This document shows positions 20,661 through 31,819 of a DNA stretch of 64,000 bases, piece after piece. The notes beneath the pieces are model-generated. The model did not search any database, had not been told where the DNA came from, and saw only the letters and a program-made list of their open reading frames with translations. Origin of the DNA: Morinoia aosen (Eukaryota > Arthropoda > Malacostraca > Amphipoda > Talitridae); the NCBI GenBank assembly GCA_030386875.1, contig CM059562.1:75822095-75886094 (forward strand), read 5' to 3'. The position numbers and the translations under genes are program-made. Numbering within the stretch: the stretch's first letter is position 1; every line of letters starts with the position of its first letter.

Positions 20661-22849
20661 TGAATTAATGTCTTCATTTTCAGGTGAACTGAAAGCATGT
20701 GACCTAACTGTTCGATTTTGTTAGTATATTTCTTTTCTTTACTTATCTATTACAAGTCTATGGGGGCGTAAAATAGTTGTTAATTTTCTGATACTCAGCG
20801 CGTCTTGGCCTTGGGTATAGCTTAACTTGTTTTTGAAGCGAGTATTGAAGAAAAGAGTTTTCTGTGTCATTTTATCATTTGCACGTTTAGTTGTTTCTAT
20901 GGTTCAATTGTTCGATTCGTTTTATGTAGACCTAAATTTTTATCGTGAATGAATGCTCGCCTGTTTTGTGTGTGATTTTATAAGCTGGTCATGGGGGAAG
21001 TTTACGTGAGCAGGGATACCAAATGGGGCTCGGGGTGTGTTCTGGTGCGTAGTTGTACGCTTGTCCCGCAGCTTCATCTGTCAGCTTGTTCGTACTTTTT
21101 TGTTCAGGGGACGATTGGCTTTTATGTAGACTTCATCTAGTGATGATTCGTACGGTCTTGACTTGTGTTGACTTAGTCCAGAGAATGATTGGTGCTTGTT
21201 TTGTTCAGATTAATGTGAACTTTCTTCCTAAACTGATCGATGTTTGTTTTGTCTAGGCTTGCATGGATGTTGTCTGGTGCTGATACAGGCTTATTTTGAT
21301 TTAACTTGTCTTGCCATCGTCTGGATAATTTTTGAAGCTTTTTCGCTTAAATGAAACATGAGTTTGACTGCTCGTTTGCTAGGACTCTGTCTGGACGTTC
21401 GCAAGGACTCTGTGTCGTGCTGCCGCTCGTGTCAAGAAGCACCGTCTGGATAGTATTTTGTTTTGTTTTCGTGTGACTAACCGCCTCTGTTTCATGGACG
21501 AGGGCCAATTTTCTGTTCTCAAATGACAGATACTTTTGGCACGAGTAGGTAATGTGTTTCTAGCCTTAATTTTGCTCATCTGTGATTGTGCCCTTTGTTG
21601 TTCCTTTGTGAGTTTATGTTTGCTGGATCTCGTGCTCGTCGAAGAGGTTTGAGTTGTCACCTTCCTGTGCTCCACTGCCTCTTCTGCTTGGGGATTTGAT
21701 CTCCAGTGCCATGGTGTTCAGCTTTTCAAGATACTTTACGCCGTTTTTATTAATTCATTCTGTTTCTGAATTTCTCAGCCTCGCATTTATTCTTCTTGAT
21801 CATTAGTTACGTGGTCGATTATTTTCAGTCTGTCCTGTTCTTGAGACTTGTCTTCGTGTCTGTCTCTTTTTTTGTTAATTTTTATTTTTCTGTGTTGGCT
21901 TATCCTGCAGACTTGAGAATGATTGAAATATTAATGATTTTTATTTACTAAGTGATGAATAATTGGCCTTCTTTCTCCTCCTTGTTCTCAAGTTTGTTCT
22001 CAAATGTTAATTGTGTAGCTATTTATCGTTTGTTATACAGTATTAAGAAATTTGAAAAATATTATTTTTTTGTTGAGGAATGTTCATCTATTTGCTTCTT
22101 TCAAATGAATCGGTTAAGGTCGATTAAGGTGCGTCGAAGTCGTTGCTGTTATTGTTGTCTCGAAGACCTTCGGACGAACGTCACCACTCTCAGCGGGTCA
22201 GACCAGAGCTGCTGTCTTGTGGTGTAGTTTGTGTTGTCAAATTTGCTGCGGATAAAGAGGCGCTTTGGACGTCGTGGTGAAAACTTCCAATATTTGTCCA
22301 TAGGATGTTTTGTGTTCTGGAAGGAGAAATTTTTGAATTTTTGTTGATAGTTTTGTAACCGTGTAGCAGCTTGATAATCACCTCATGTGTTCCATTGTTG
22401 ATCTTTATTCTAAGCTCACTTGAGCGCTGCTGCCGTCATCACGGAGGGTCTATCGAGTCGGTGGAGTATCTCGTCTGTAAAGTTAGGGGCATCAGTTCAG
22501 GTATGATGTCTGCATCCTCTTGCTTGATGGATCTTACGTCGAAAATATACACGAATGTTATTTAATTTCGTTTTTGGTATTTTTTAAGAAAGTAGCACTT
22601 ATTGACAGTTTTTTCTTGGTTTAAATGAAAGTTTTGTTTTATTCATAAATTAGTTTTATTAGTGAATATCAGGTTTACGCTCTTTGACAGTGTCATTGCT
22701 TGTTTCTTTGTATTGAAAGTTTTTGATCATTAAAACCGAATTTGTTTGATTGTGTCGCAATGAATTTCTTGTCCATACTGTGTTTTCCAAATTCTCCAGC
22801 TCTTTGAATCCTTCCACCTCATGTTTGGTTTTTTGTCTTGGTGTGTGTG

Positions 22850-23015
22850 CTGGAACTCTAGTTGCATTCTTTGGATCGTAATGGGTTGCAGTCTTTTGAT
22901 CTTATCGGGTTGTAATTTTTGGATCTCACTGAGTTGCAGTTTTCGGATGTAATTAAGTTGCAGTCTTTGGGTCTTATTGAGCTGCAGTCTTTGGATCTCA
23001 CCGAGTTGGTCTTTG
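22850..23015 (+). repeat. Degenerate ~33-bp tandem repeat
   Basis: About five copies of a unit like gttgcagtctttggatctcat-gag, strongly diverged between copies. Confidence 0.65.
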
Positions 23016-23778
23016 TATCATATTGACTGTCCTCAAAAGAAGATACCTGTTCAGTTTTTTTTATTTGAAATTTGCTAACGTACTTATTTCAGGTGTGTTA
23101 CGTGAGCTCTCCACAATGAACTGTCGAATTAATATATTTTTTTCGGACGTGCGGAGGTGGGGTGAGGCGATCTACGATCCGGTAACTGCGTTGCGAATGA
23201 GCGAGATCTTGCTTCTTTGTATGTACATAGAAGGTTTGTAAAAATAAATCTAAACCAAACTTCAATTATTTCACTCTCCAGCCATATGGTTCTACAAAGA
23301 AAAATGTATTGGTGTCTCAACTCTGCTACCTCCTTTGTGATGATTAAACGTAGGGTCGTTCCTGCGAGGGGAAGATGTGAGGTTCCTAGCTGAAGATTAG
23401 GCAGACCTCAATGACAAAATTGAACAGTTATTATTATTATTACGGATTATCTTTCCTCGGTTCACTGCTGTCGATATGCTGTTCTACTTTTAAATTCTGA
23501 GTTATGGTATAAGTTTAATTCCCATAATCATGATTTTCATGATCATCAGAAGGGGAATGTTAATTTGAGATGGTAAAAAACGCATGCGGGTGGGAGTCGC
23601 AGGTACTCGTGATGTGTAAATGAACAACTTTTCAAGTCGGCTTCTAGCATAGTTTAAGCAAATAACCTCGGAAAATGAAACGTGTTTTTTTTGGTCGACG
23701 AAGCTAAACAAGTTGACCGACATACCCACGTTGTCCGGAGTGTGTTTTTGTCACCCTCCAATTGATAGCGAGCCTATG

Positions 23779-23996
23779 TTCAACACTTGGACTGAGGCAG
23801 GTAAAACTGAAGTTTAATGTTCAATTCTAATTAAGTGTTAATTATGTTTAGCAATGTTAAAAAATGCCAGGTATCGACTAAATCGTATTTCTTTTACTTT
23901 TGATTAAGTGTTTTTAAAAATTGAGTTTGTAACCACTGGTTGGTTAGCAGCATAATGAAAACTCCCTCAGTGACCAAGTATGGCTCAACGCGTAAA
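23779..23996 (+). mobile_element. TTAA MITE copy, degenerate and uninterrupted
   Basis: It aligns with both halves of the element at 13440-14349 (ggtaaa-ctgaagtt-aat; ctggttggttagcag-cataatgaaaa; ccctcagtgacca) but has no inserted foldback. The termini have decayed. Across the point where family P copy 2 sits, this copy reads straight through. Confidence 0.7.
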
Positions 23997-24499
23997 CAAT
24001 CAATATCCTAGGTGCATTGTAAATTCGTAGCGAGCAATGGTCAAGTAGCTTCAAGTATCCAGGTTACAGTTTACCGCTAGGGTTTTATTTTGCACTGAAC
24101 AGAAAAAAATTATTTTAACTCGAGGCCGCGCTCAATAACATCAGCACAAGCACGCAAGTCAGGTAAGTGTGAGACTCTCGACTCAGCTTGTGAGCGAACT
24201 GGTAAGTGTTTAGTTCTTAGCAATTCATTTTAATCTTGCGTGGCAATTACCTTTGGAAGGTTGGAGGAATATTACTCATGTATTACCTCCAGTAACCTGC
24301 AGCGCTTATTTGAAAATCCTGACATCGGAGTACGCTTTAGTATGGCAAAATTAATCTCATTTAAAATAACACGATAGACCGACGAAGATAAGCCAACTCG
24401 TAACAAAACCCTGCCTGTGTACTGATAAAAAAAAATCAGAAACTGGCTCCTTGGATTGGATGACACAATCTCGATTTCCCCATTGATTTAATCTAGATC

Positions 24500-24910
24500 C
24501 CACATATTTAAGCAGCGTTTTCGGAGACTAGTGATTTTCAATGAAAAGCAAGCTGGTTTCTTGCATTCGTTTGCGTAATGTTGACGTCACCGTTAGTTTG
24601 CGTTTCATCAAAATCACTGATATTTTAGCAGCGTTTTCGTAGTCTAGAAGTTTTCGTTTGCTAGGTTTCTTTCGTTGAGTCGTTTTCATAAAATAGCAGT
24701 TTCCGTTGACGTTTTCGTTGACTAAAAGCTTCCATAAACGAGCAGTTTTCGTGGACTATTATTTTTCGTAGACGGTTTTCGTGAATAAATATTTTTCACT
24801 GACTAGTAGTTTTCATAAACTAGCAGTTTACGTTGACTAGTAGATTTCATAAGCTATCGGTTTTCGTGGACTAGTAGCTCACGTAGACCAATAGTTATCG
24901 TTGAATAGGA
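24500..24910 (+). repeat. Degenerate ~24-bp minisatellite upstream of the second gene
   Basis: Repeated words ttttcgttgactagtag, ttttcataaactagcag and variants fill most of 24600-24905. It ends abruptly at the GC-rich block of the next gene's first exon. The preceding 23997-24500 is unremarkable. Confidence 0.7.
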
Positions 24911-25116
24911 AGAGGCTTCAAACGAGGGCGCGGAGCGGTGCGCATTCCGCCCAGCAAACAAAGCTCGGACGTGGTCACGAAGCGCGCCGGCCGCTGCAGT
25001 CCGTGTGGTGTTGGCGCAGCTCAGGCGAGTTTGTTTAGCGGACCGAGCCGTGTCCTCAGCCGGGCTGGACGGCAGGCCGCCGTCCGCAGTCTGGCGGCAT
25101 CTGCGGAACAGGGAAC
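24911..25116 (+). promoter_or_regulatory. GC- and CpG-rich first-exon region of the second gene
   Basis: A sharp rise in GC and CpG compared with both flanks, ending in the inferred ATG at 25117 next to a consensus donor. This is what a CpG-rich promoter and 5' UTR would look like. A 60-codon frame here (24938-25123) is in a different phase from the downstream protein and would not join to it. Confidence 0.5.
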
Positions 25117-27988
25117 ATGGTGAGCCTCTTCTAGTTTAGACTATTACTGGGTCTATATTTACAAATTACCATCGATTTCGATCTAAGTGTTCGGATTATA
25201 CTTCCGACCTCAATTTCACTAAAGTTTCACCAACGTTTCCTCGATTGTTTCGAATTTCGTTTGTACGTTCATTTACTGAAATTACTTCAAAAATCACTTC
25301 TTCAAAGTGATCTTTGGAGCTTAACGTTTTTAAAAGTTCACTTTAGAATAAATTAGTACTTCTGTTAAGGTATAGAGCGCCGCAGTTAGCTCCTGTTCGA
25401 GCGATTGTGAAGACGCTCGAAAATTCAAACTTTGTGTTTGGAGTGTACAGATTTTGCGCGTTTGAAATAAACTGCGTCGGGATATTTTTTGGTTGAATCG
25501 ATTTTATGGCAGTAACTTCCTTTTTGGGGCTCGTCAGGGTCATACCAACGAAAGGTTCCCAAATGATGACCTTCTTGCTTTCGAATAAAACTTCTAAGAA
25601 AATATATTTTATGTTTGTCGCTCTAAATTGCATATTTAACCCCTGACTCAGCTATTGCCTACTTCTTCCGGTTTGTCTATCAATTTAGGACCTGTATGCT
25701 CAGAAACATTAACAACTCAAATTGGTTATATTCCATTTTATGGTTAATTTTTTTCATAAAAAACGGTTCTTGTTTCTTCTTGAGTTGAAAGTATTTTCTT
25801 GTAGTTGAAACTTTTCATACAGCACTGTTATCGTACACGTTTTCATAGCCATTCCGACCGTGAAAGTGATTAGATGCTATTTGCGATCAAAAGATATGTG
25901 AATACTTCATTTAAAATTCTAGATTACCAATGCTACGACGTTGACAAACGGGGTAGTTAATTTCCCTGTGGAAAATTGCAGAAGAATGCACTTTTAAAGA
26001 CATTAACTTAGTTGAAGCTGGATGAAGTAGGTGCTCATGTTTCAAACTTGTTCACAAAGTTCCAAGGAACGCGTCAGTAAACCTGCACCGATTTTGAAGT
26101 AAATTCCGCTCACCTGCAATTTAATTCATTCAAGAACTCCTTCGAAGCATATCATTTCGATAGCTAAAACTTGGAAACATTTAACATTTTCAATTCATAG
26201 TTTCATCAATTCATAGTTTACAATTTCTCTTGACTAGGTGAGCAGATCCATGTTGAGTAATGAGAGATTCGGATGTAGCTCATAAAATGCCGCCGTAGAG
26301 TTCAATGGCATTATGGGCCCAACATTCGCAGGAAATTGAGAGGGTCAGGATCAAAAAAGTTTCTTCTTGTACATGAGATTTACTTCATTCAATGGCACCC
26401 TTTGGATGGAAGTGGTGCACCACGGTTTATTATTATGATATTTATTTTGATTGCTTTCCAGGTAATTACTCTGCAACTCCACATGTGTGAGATTTTACTA
26501 ACCTCATTTACGGCTGCCCTTCAGGTATAAATGATGAGCCACGGCTTGGAATTGCAATAGTAACATTGATTGCCCTATGGGGAGTGGCTTTGAAACTTTT
26601 CATTCTAAATTAATTAACAGCATTTGCATTAGAGAATTAGTGATCTGTAAAACAATTTTCCTCTTAATCGAATTGTTGTGAAACATCATCAAAGTTACGT
26701 GTTTTTTTTTGTACTTCAGGCGCAGATGATTGCTCTTATCATCGTCTCCTTGACGGTTGTGGCGGCAGTGCTCAGCAACTACGTCGAGGGTCGTTCTTCC
26801 ATTTACGCGAGGATTCCCACTGACGTCATCCGGCATGAACATCTCCGAGCCCCAAAATTAAGCTCTAGCTACAATGATAATTTCAATTCCCGGAAATTTA
26901 GTTCCCGTTCTAGCAAACCCCCGAAGGCTGACACACGAGAAAAATCCGACATACCTGCAAAGTTATCGTCGGATCAGACTCACCGAATTTTGCACCAGGG
27001 GATAAATTTAGATGTGAGCAAACTCCTGGATGAGCTCGATTCCATCGTGAGGAACTTGCACAAGACCATTCATGGTTCATCTTCTCGAGAAAACCAGCAC
27101 AACAGCAGGAACCTCATCAGCGCGAGCCCCAATAATCGGGTCTCTACGATCGTTGCCAACTTGCACAAAATATTTCCTGACGCGCTACTGAAAAGAACCG
27201 AACGAAGTTCAGGCGCTGATGGATCTGGTGCTCACGAAATAAATTCAAATAGCTCCGTTCATGGAGAAAATGAACCGAACTACACTCATGGAGGCGGAGA
27301 CGAAGACTCCCAGTACTTAGGAGCCCTTCGGTATTGGTACAACGTTGGTTCCAAGTGGCTTCGATCATGGAGGGAATCTATCTCTTACGTAAACGATCGC
27401 ATTCTTCAATCGAACTTCTCGGACGAGTACGTGAATGTTTTGAACAGCTATTTGAAACACATAAACGTGCACATTGAAACACAAGAAGAATTAGACCAAG
27501 TTCTGAATGAGCAAGAGAAGTTCGGAAACACTACGAAAAGCTGGAGCACAACAAGGAGGAAACGATATTTAACATACGATTCTTTGGATACGTCCCCCAA
27601 GAACAACTATTTGTTCGAGTCTGAAGATTACTCTTACATCGACCCTTCATCACTGAAAGAGAAGCTACGCGAGTCTCTGGAACGCCTGAACAAAGTTCAC
27701 AGTAAGGACAAACCTCTGGTTGAAGAGCGTGATGGCGGCCACGGCGGCTACGGTGGTCATGGTGGTCCTACGTACCAACACCTCGACCCTTACTTGGTGC
27801 TGGCAGCTTTGGCAGCGTGTGTGTTCTTTGGTGTGATCGCCCTGTCCCTGTACTGCATGTCTAACCCCACAGCTTGCTGTGCACCCACGGATGCGGACAC
27901 TGGGGGCGGCACCAGTGGTCCATTGCGTAGCTCAGGACTTGTGTCTTCAGCCAGCACGAACTTCAGCGTCGCCGGGAGTCAATTCTAG
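25117..27988 (+). CDS. Unrecognised secreted / type I membrane protein with furin-like site (2 exons)
   Basis: Inferred exons are 25117-25119 (the ATG alone, donor ATG|gtgagc) and 26720-27988 (acceptor tgtacttcag), 423 residues. An alternative is the in-frame ATG at 26726. Residues 1 to ~20 (MAQMIALIIVSLTVVAAVLS) form a signal peptide. A hydrophilic Ser/Asn-rich ectodomain follows, with a possible helical segment (SKLLDELDSIVRNLHKTI), then TTRRKRYLTYD with a furin-type RRKR at 280-283. Then come another helix (SLKEKLRESLERLNKVH), a Gly/His stretch (DGGHGGYGGHGG), a transmembrane segment near 359-382 (LVLAALAACVFFGVIALSLY) and a short Cys/Gly/Ser tail. Processing would leave a ~140-residue membrane-bound C-terminal piece. 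I recognise no family; the length, splice signals and domain plan make it a real gene. Confidence 0.75.
25120..26719 (+). other. Intron 1 of the second gene
   Basis: 1600-bp intron. It includes an imperfect ~119-bp duplication: ccacggttta/ccacggcttg at 26420 and 26539, each followed by a version of ttgattgc-ct. Otherwise no element is visible. Confidence 0.55.
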
Positions 27989-28195
27989 ACATCCCAGGAC
28001 CCTGCTGCCTCTTCTCGAATGTCAGAAGATTGACTTGGAACGGATGCTGACACTGCAAGGTGGCTCTGGTCCTGTATCGCGTAACTCAGGACTTGTGTCT
28101 CCAGCAAGCACGAACTTCAGTGTCGCTGGGAGTCGATTCTAAAAATCACAGGACCTGGCTGCCCCTTACCGAATGTGAGAAGATTGATTTGGAGG
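27890..28195 (+). repeat. 153-bp tandem duplication of the gene's 3' coding end and stop
   Basis: The block from gatgcggacac (27890) recurs from gatgctgacac (28043). Both copies contain the last ~30 codons, the stop codon and the following ~50 bases. The second copy lies entirely in the 3' UTR but still reads LVSPASTNFSVAGSRF before its own stop (28140-28142), against LVSSASTNFSVAGSQF in the real tail. The unit is a multiple of three (51 codons). Confidence 0.92.
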
Positions 28196-28983
28196 AGAGT
28201 AAAACTTCGCGACACGTTATCTTGGTCTATGCACTGCTATGTAGTATATAGTATACCTGTATAACCTTAATAAGTGTTGCTAGGAATAACAGCATGTTTT
28301 GAAAAGATATGATATTGATTTTATATGCTACGATGGTTTCTCATCAAAATTAGCTTCAGAGCACCCTCGAATTGAATTGTATATCCTTTTCACGGTTAGA
28401 GTGCGATTTTATCAATTAAGCACGACACATAAACGCAAGGATGAAGATACTGTAATAAGCTATCAGTATCAGATCAAGCAAACGTCAGAATGTTTATAAT
28501 AGGGAGCCCCATAACAAGAGAATTAATATAACGTAATGTTGGCTAAGATCATGTGGGTTCTTGTAATTTCTTACTTCTTTCGCACTTCATTTCGTCAGCA
28601 GAACATGGAAATTATCATAAGCTAGACCAACGGAAGGAATTATTTTATTTCAGGTTCATTTCCTGGGGTAAAATTTATTGAATTTTGATTGCAGAGACAC
28701 AGTGAATTTTTCTTCGTTCTCTAGAACAGGCAATCAGCGAATACTGAGATAGCATCTCCTTCAGTACTTTCTTGTTTTATCTCGTGCCAGTTACAGTGTA
28801 CGGATCAACGAGATGGAAATTTTTCATGCATTAATTATTTCATCCGGCTTCATCTCAGCAGCGCTTCATTCGACAAGATCAAAGAAAAATTTATCGGTAA
28901 GTTGCCATGTTGAAGATTGAAGGAGGGTGGATTCTAAATGGACGGGCATTTGAACAATGACCTAGGCATAACTCAGGGCCAAC
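28196..28983. other. Non-coding, rest of 3' UTR and spacer
   Basis: AT-rich; no convincing AATAAA close to the stop, no repeats seen. Confidence 0.5.
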
Positions 28984-29420
28984 AGAATTATGTGTTCCCT
29001 TCAGTATTAAATCTTGTGTCCCCCTCGGTAACAAATTTTGTGTCCTTCTTAGAGGCAAATTTTGTGTCCTCCTCAATAACAACCTTTATGTTCCTCTCAG
29101 TAACAAATTTTGTGTCCCCCTCAGGAAAAATTTTTGTATCCCCCTCAATAACAAATTTTGTGTCCCCCTCAATAACAAATTTTGTGTCCCCCTCAGTAGC
29201 AAATTTTGTGTCCCGCTCGGTAACAAATTTTCTGTCCCCCTCAAAAACAAATTTTGTGTCCCCCTCAGTTACAAATTTTCTGTCCCCCTCAGGAAAAGAT
29301 TTTGTATCTCTCTCAATAACAAATTTTGTGTCCCGCTCAGTTACAAATTTTGTGTCCCCCTCAGAAACAAAGTTTGTGTTCATCTCGGTAACAACTTTTG
29401 TTTCCCTCTCAGCAATAAAT
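28984..29420. repeat. 24-bp minisatellite, about 18 copies
   Basis: Unit approximately acaaattttgtgtccccctcagta with variants (ctgtcc, cccgctc). Because 24 is a multiple of three and the unit lacks stops in two frames, it is open on both strands (NFVSPSVT on plus; GDTKFVTER on minus). I regard both as by-products, not genes. Confidence 0.95.
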
Positions 29421-29585
29421 CGTAATCGCCGACAGCCTAACGGAACTCTCATGCATGGAGATATGAGAAACAACGTACCTAGTTAAAAAGTTTTATTTGA
29501 CGAACATTGAAGCTGTTTAGCATTATATTTGTGCAATGTTTTGTGATAAACTTAGTGATGTTGAAAATGGGCATTAAGATGATGA

Positions 29586-29810
29586 ATCTCGAGACAACTC
29601 GAGGTGACAAGTCTCGAGACAACTCGAGGTGACAAGTCTCGCGACAACTCGAGGTGACAAGTCTCGAGACAACTCGAGGTGACAAGTCTCGAGACAACTC
29701 GAGGTGACAAGTCTCGCGAAAACTTGAGGTGACAAGTCTCGAGACAACTCGAGGTGACAAGTCTCGAGACAACTCGAGGTGACAAGTCTCAAGACAACTC
29801 GAGGTGACAA
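29586..29810. repeat. 25-bp minisatellite with palindromic core, 9 copies
   Basis: Nine units of gtctcgagacaactcgag plus gtgacaa, nearly identical. Each contains the perfect 10-bp palindrome GTCTCGAGAC (variants gtctcgcgac, gtctcaagac). The unit length of 25 rotates the reading frame, so three minus-strand frames stay open over it; none is likely real. Confidence 0.96.
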
Positions 29811-29890
29811 GCTGATCACCACACTTACTGTGAGCTATTCGTTCGTAAATTATACGCAAATATTATACTTCAATACTAGACGTAAAAATT

Positions 29891-29985
29891 ATAAGGGAAT
29901 ACTATAATTTTTATAAGGGAATACTATAACACTTAAGGGAATACTATAATTTTTATAAGGGAATACTATAACACTTACTGTAAAC
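29891..29985. repeat. 42-bp duplication built on a ~21-bp unit
   Basis: aagggaatactataa repeats four times, alternately followed by tttttat and cactt, so the higher-order period is 42 bp. Confidence 0.85.
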
Positions 29986-31589
29986 GCTATACGTTTGTTT
30001 GGTGTTTTGCTTAAGTAATGACCTAGAAATGTGTTTTAGAATTAAGTCTCTGCTTATATAAATTTCTGTTCTGTTTTGATATTCACTTTACGATAAAGTT
30101 TGACTAACGTTGTGGCCAGATGTTTTGCGTTTCCTCACACAGAGGTGTGAAGCAATCGTTTTTAAATAAAAATTCAAACGCGGCGACCGTTGTGTATTTT
30201 TCTTCCAAAAATCCATATCAATCCATATCAATTCCATTTCCCATAAATCCATATCAGTCCATATCAATTTACAATCGCAGAGCCGTGAAAAAATTCACGA
30301 AAGCCATAAAACGAACGTAGCACTATAGCAAAATTTTTATTGAGCTGTTGGTAATGCTAAGACCACAATTTTCCTAATACAAAATAATCATCCACAGGAC
30401 CAGTCGTTAGAACGATATTTTATAGTTTCATATACTAGTTGTACAAATGTTCGAATGACATTCACGGCTGAAAGTGTGCGATGCAACGTGTGCAACCTAG
30501 GCCATGTGAAGTCTAAGGTAATAAAATGTAGTATGTATTCAAGAAGGAGAATTTCTCTGAACGGATTCTGTTAACATCCTTTGAAAAATAACCAAAAATT
30601 TTTAAAAGCAGGTTGTTTAATTTCATTTATTTCTGCATTGAATCCATATTTTTGAGATCTTAGCTGAACTGAAAAATGATTTCAACTTTCCGTGTTGTTT
30701 TCCCTATGCTGCGTCACACATAACCATTTATCAGTGAGGACAGAGCGATGTGTGAGAAATACCTAATTTCATGCCGTTCGGAATGAAGTACTCTAGTAGG
30801 GAAAGCTTTTCCAATTAACCTAAAGTATATCAATTCGTTCAAGCCTTGCTCACTGTTTAATGCACAGAAAATATAAAATTAAAACCAGAATATATTGTAG
30901 TCGAGCAAAGTTGGCACTTTCTCCTGGTAATACCAACGAATGTGAAAGCAGCCGTTTACGTTTTATTTGGAATTACAATACGTCTGGTAGGATAGAGTTT
31001 TAATTTTCGAAGCATAATACTCAAATATAATCATACTGAGGTACGCAAAGGGATCGCAATGCGTGCTCAGCGACAGCTGTCTATTGAGATATGACACATT
31101 CTTTAACCTCTACCATCCTCGTAGACTTCAAAATCACTTCTATTAAGAAAAAAAGATCGAAAGAAAAACTTTAATTTCCAAGAAAGTTGATTCATGAGAT
31201 GTATTACAATATATTGGATTTAAATTTTTTTTAACATATAGGTTCTTAATTTATAAACAAACCATACGAGGTGTACAATGGCCGTAAGAGGGATTAATTA
31301 TGTTATTGGGAGAAACAATAAAAATATATTTTTTTAACAAACAATATTTATTTTTTTAATAAAAATATACGTTCTAATGCAACAATACACTTGTAATTTA
31401 TTTCGTGCAGACTTTGCACCCCAAAGTATTGTTTAAAGTTCACAACCTAGTGGCAGTTCCTTCCTCGTTCTGGCATAGTGGTAAACTGTAGCTAGTGCCT
31501 GTCAAATGACGAACTCTGTCATAAAGAGAAAATGAGCAGACAAAGTTAGGCGATGAAGGGTTCATGTTTCACACACTTCTCGTCATAAC
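29986..31589. other. Non-coding AT-rich spacer
   Basis: It contains a small repeat of atccatatca (30210-30270) and an AT-rich patch near 31200-31380. No gene is visible. Confidence 0.5.
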
Positions 31590-31819
31590 TTAAATCGTCC
31601 GTCCCGATGCGAGCCGTCAGTGTACACGGATAGAATTTTCATAATGCAGTTGACCGACCGATGGTTATACGAACTCAATTTTTATAAAAACCCAATCGCA
31701 GCAATATGAAGGCACGACCCAGTTAATGTTAACTATTTTAAAACTGGCTTACTACACCTGTCTCTAAATTTGAGTTGAATATTGAACTTCAGTTTAACCC
31801 ATGACTGTCAATATGTTAA
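31590..31819 (-). mobile_element. TTAA MITE copy, inverted, uninterrupted (230 bp)
   Basis: Bounded by TTAA at 31590-31593 and 31816-31819. Read on the minus strand it follows the element at 13440 through aaactgaagttcaatat, ctcaaatttagag and acattaactg. Past the foldback insertion point it continues through gcattatgaaaat. It provides a second view of the empty site. Confidence 0.8.

Larger units (their letters stand above)
19719..23265 (+). other. PDHB 3' flank, possible long 3' UTR
   Basis: No coding frame of note. The plus strand is strongly T-rich and low in A, as is common in sense-strand 3' UTRs. A first possible poly(A) signal is ATTAAA at 19793-19798. A second is AATAAA at 23243-23248, preceded at 23222-23229 by TGTACATA, a perfect Pumilio-type site. 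Whether transcription runs that far is inference. Confidence 0.35.

Noticed and set aside
24938..25123. 60-codon GC-rich frame in the first exon of the second gene
   Set aside because: Its phase does not continue into exon 2; the ATG at 25117 in another frame does.
27879..28142. Separate 87-codon gene after the second gene
   Set aside because: It is the duplicated 3' end of the same gene read across the duplication.
29479..29859. Three overlapping minus-strand frames with a 25-residue period
   Set aside because: The 25-bp unit rotates through all frames; no start or splice context.
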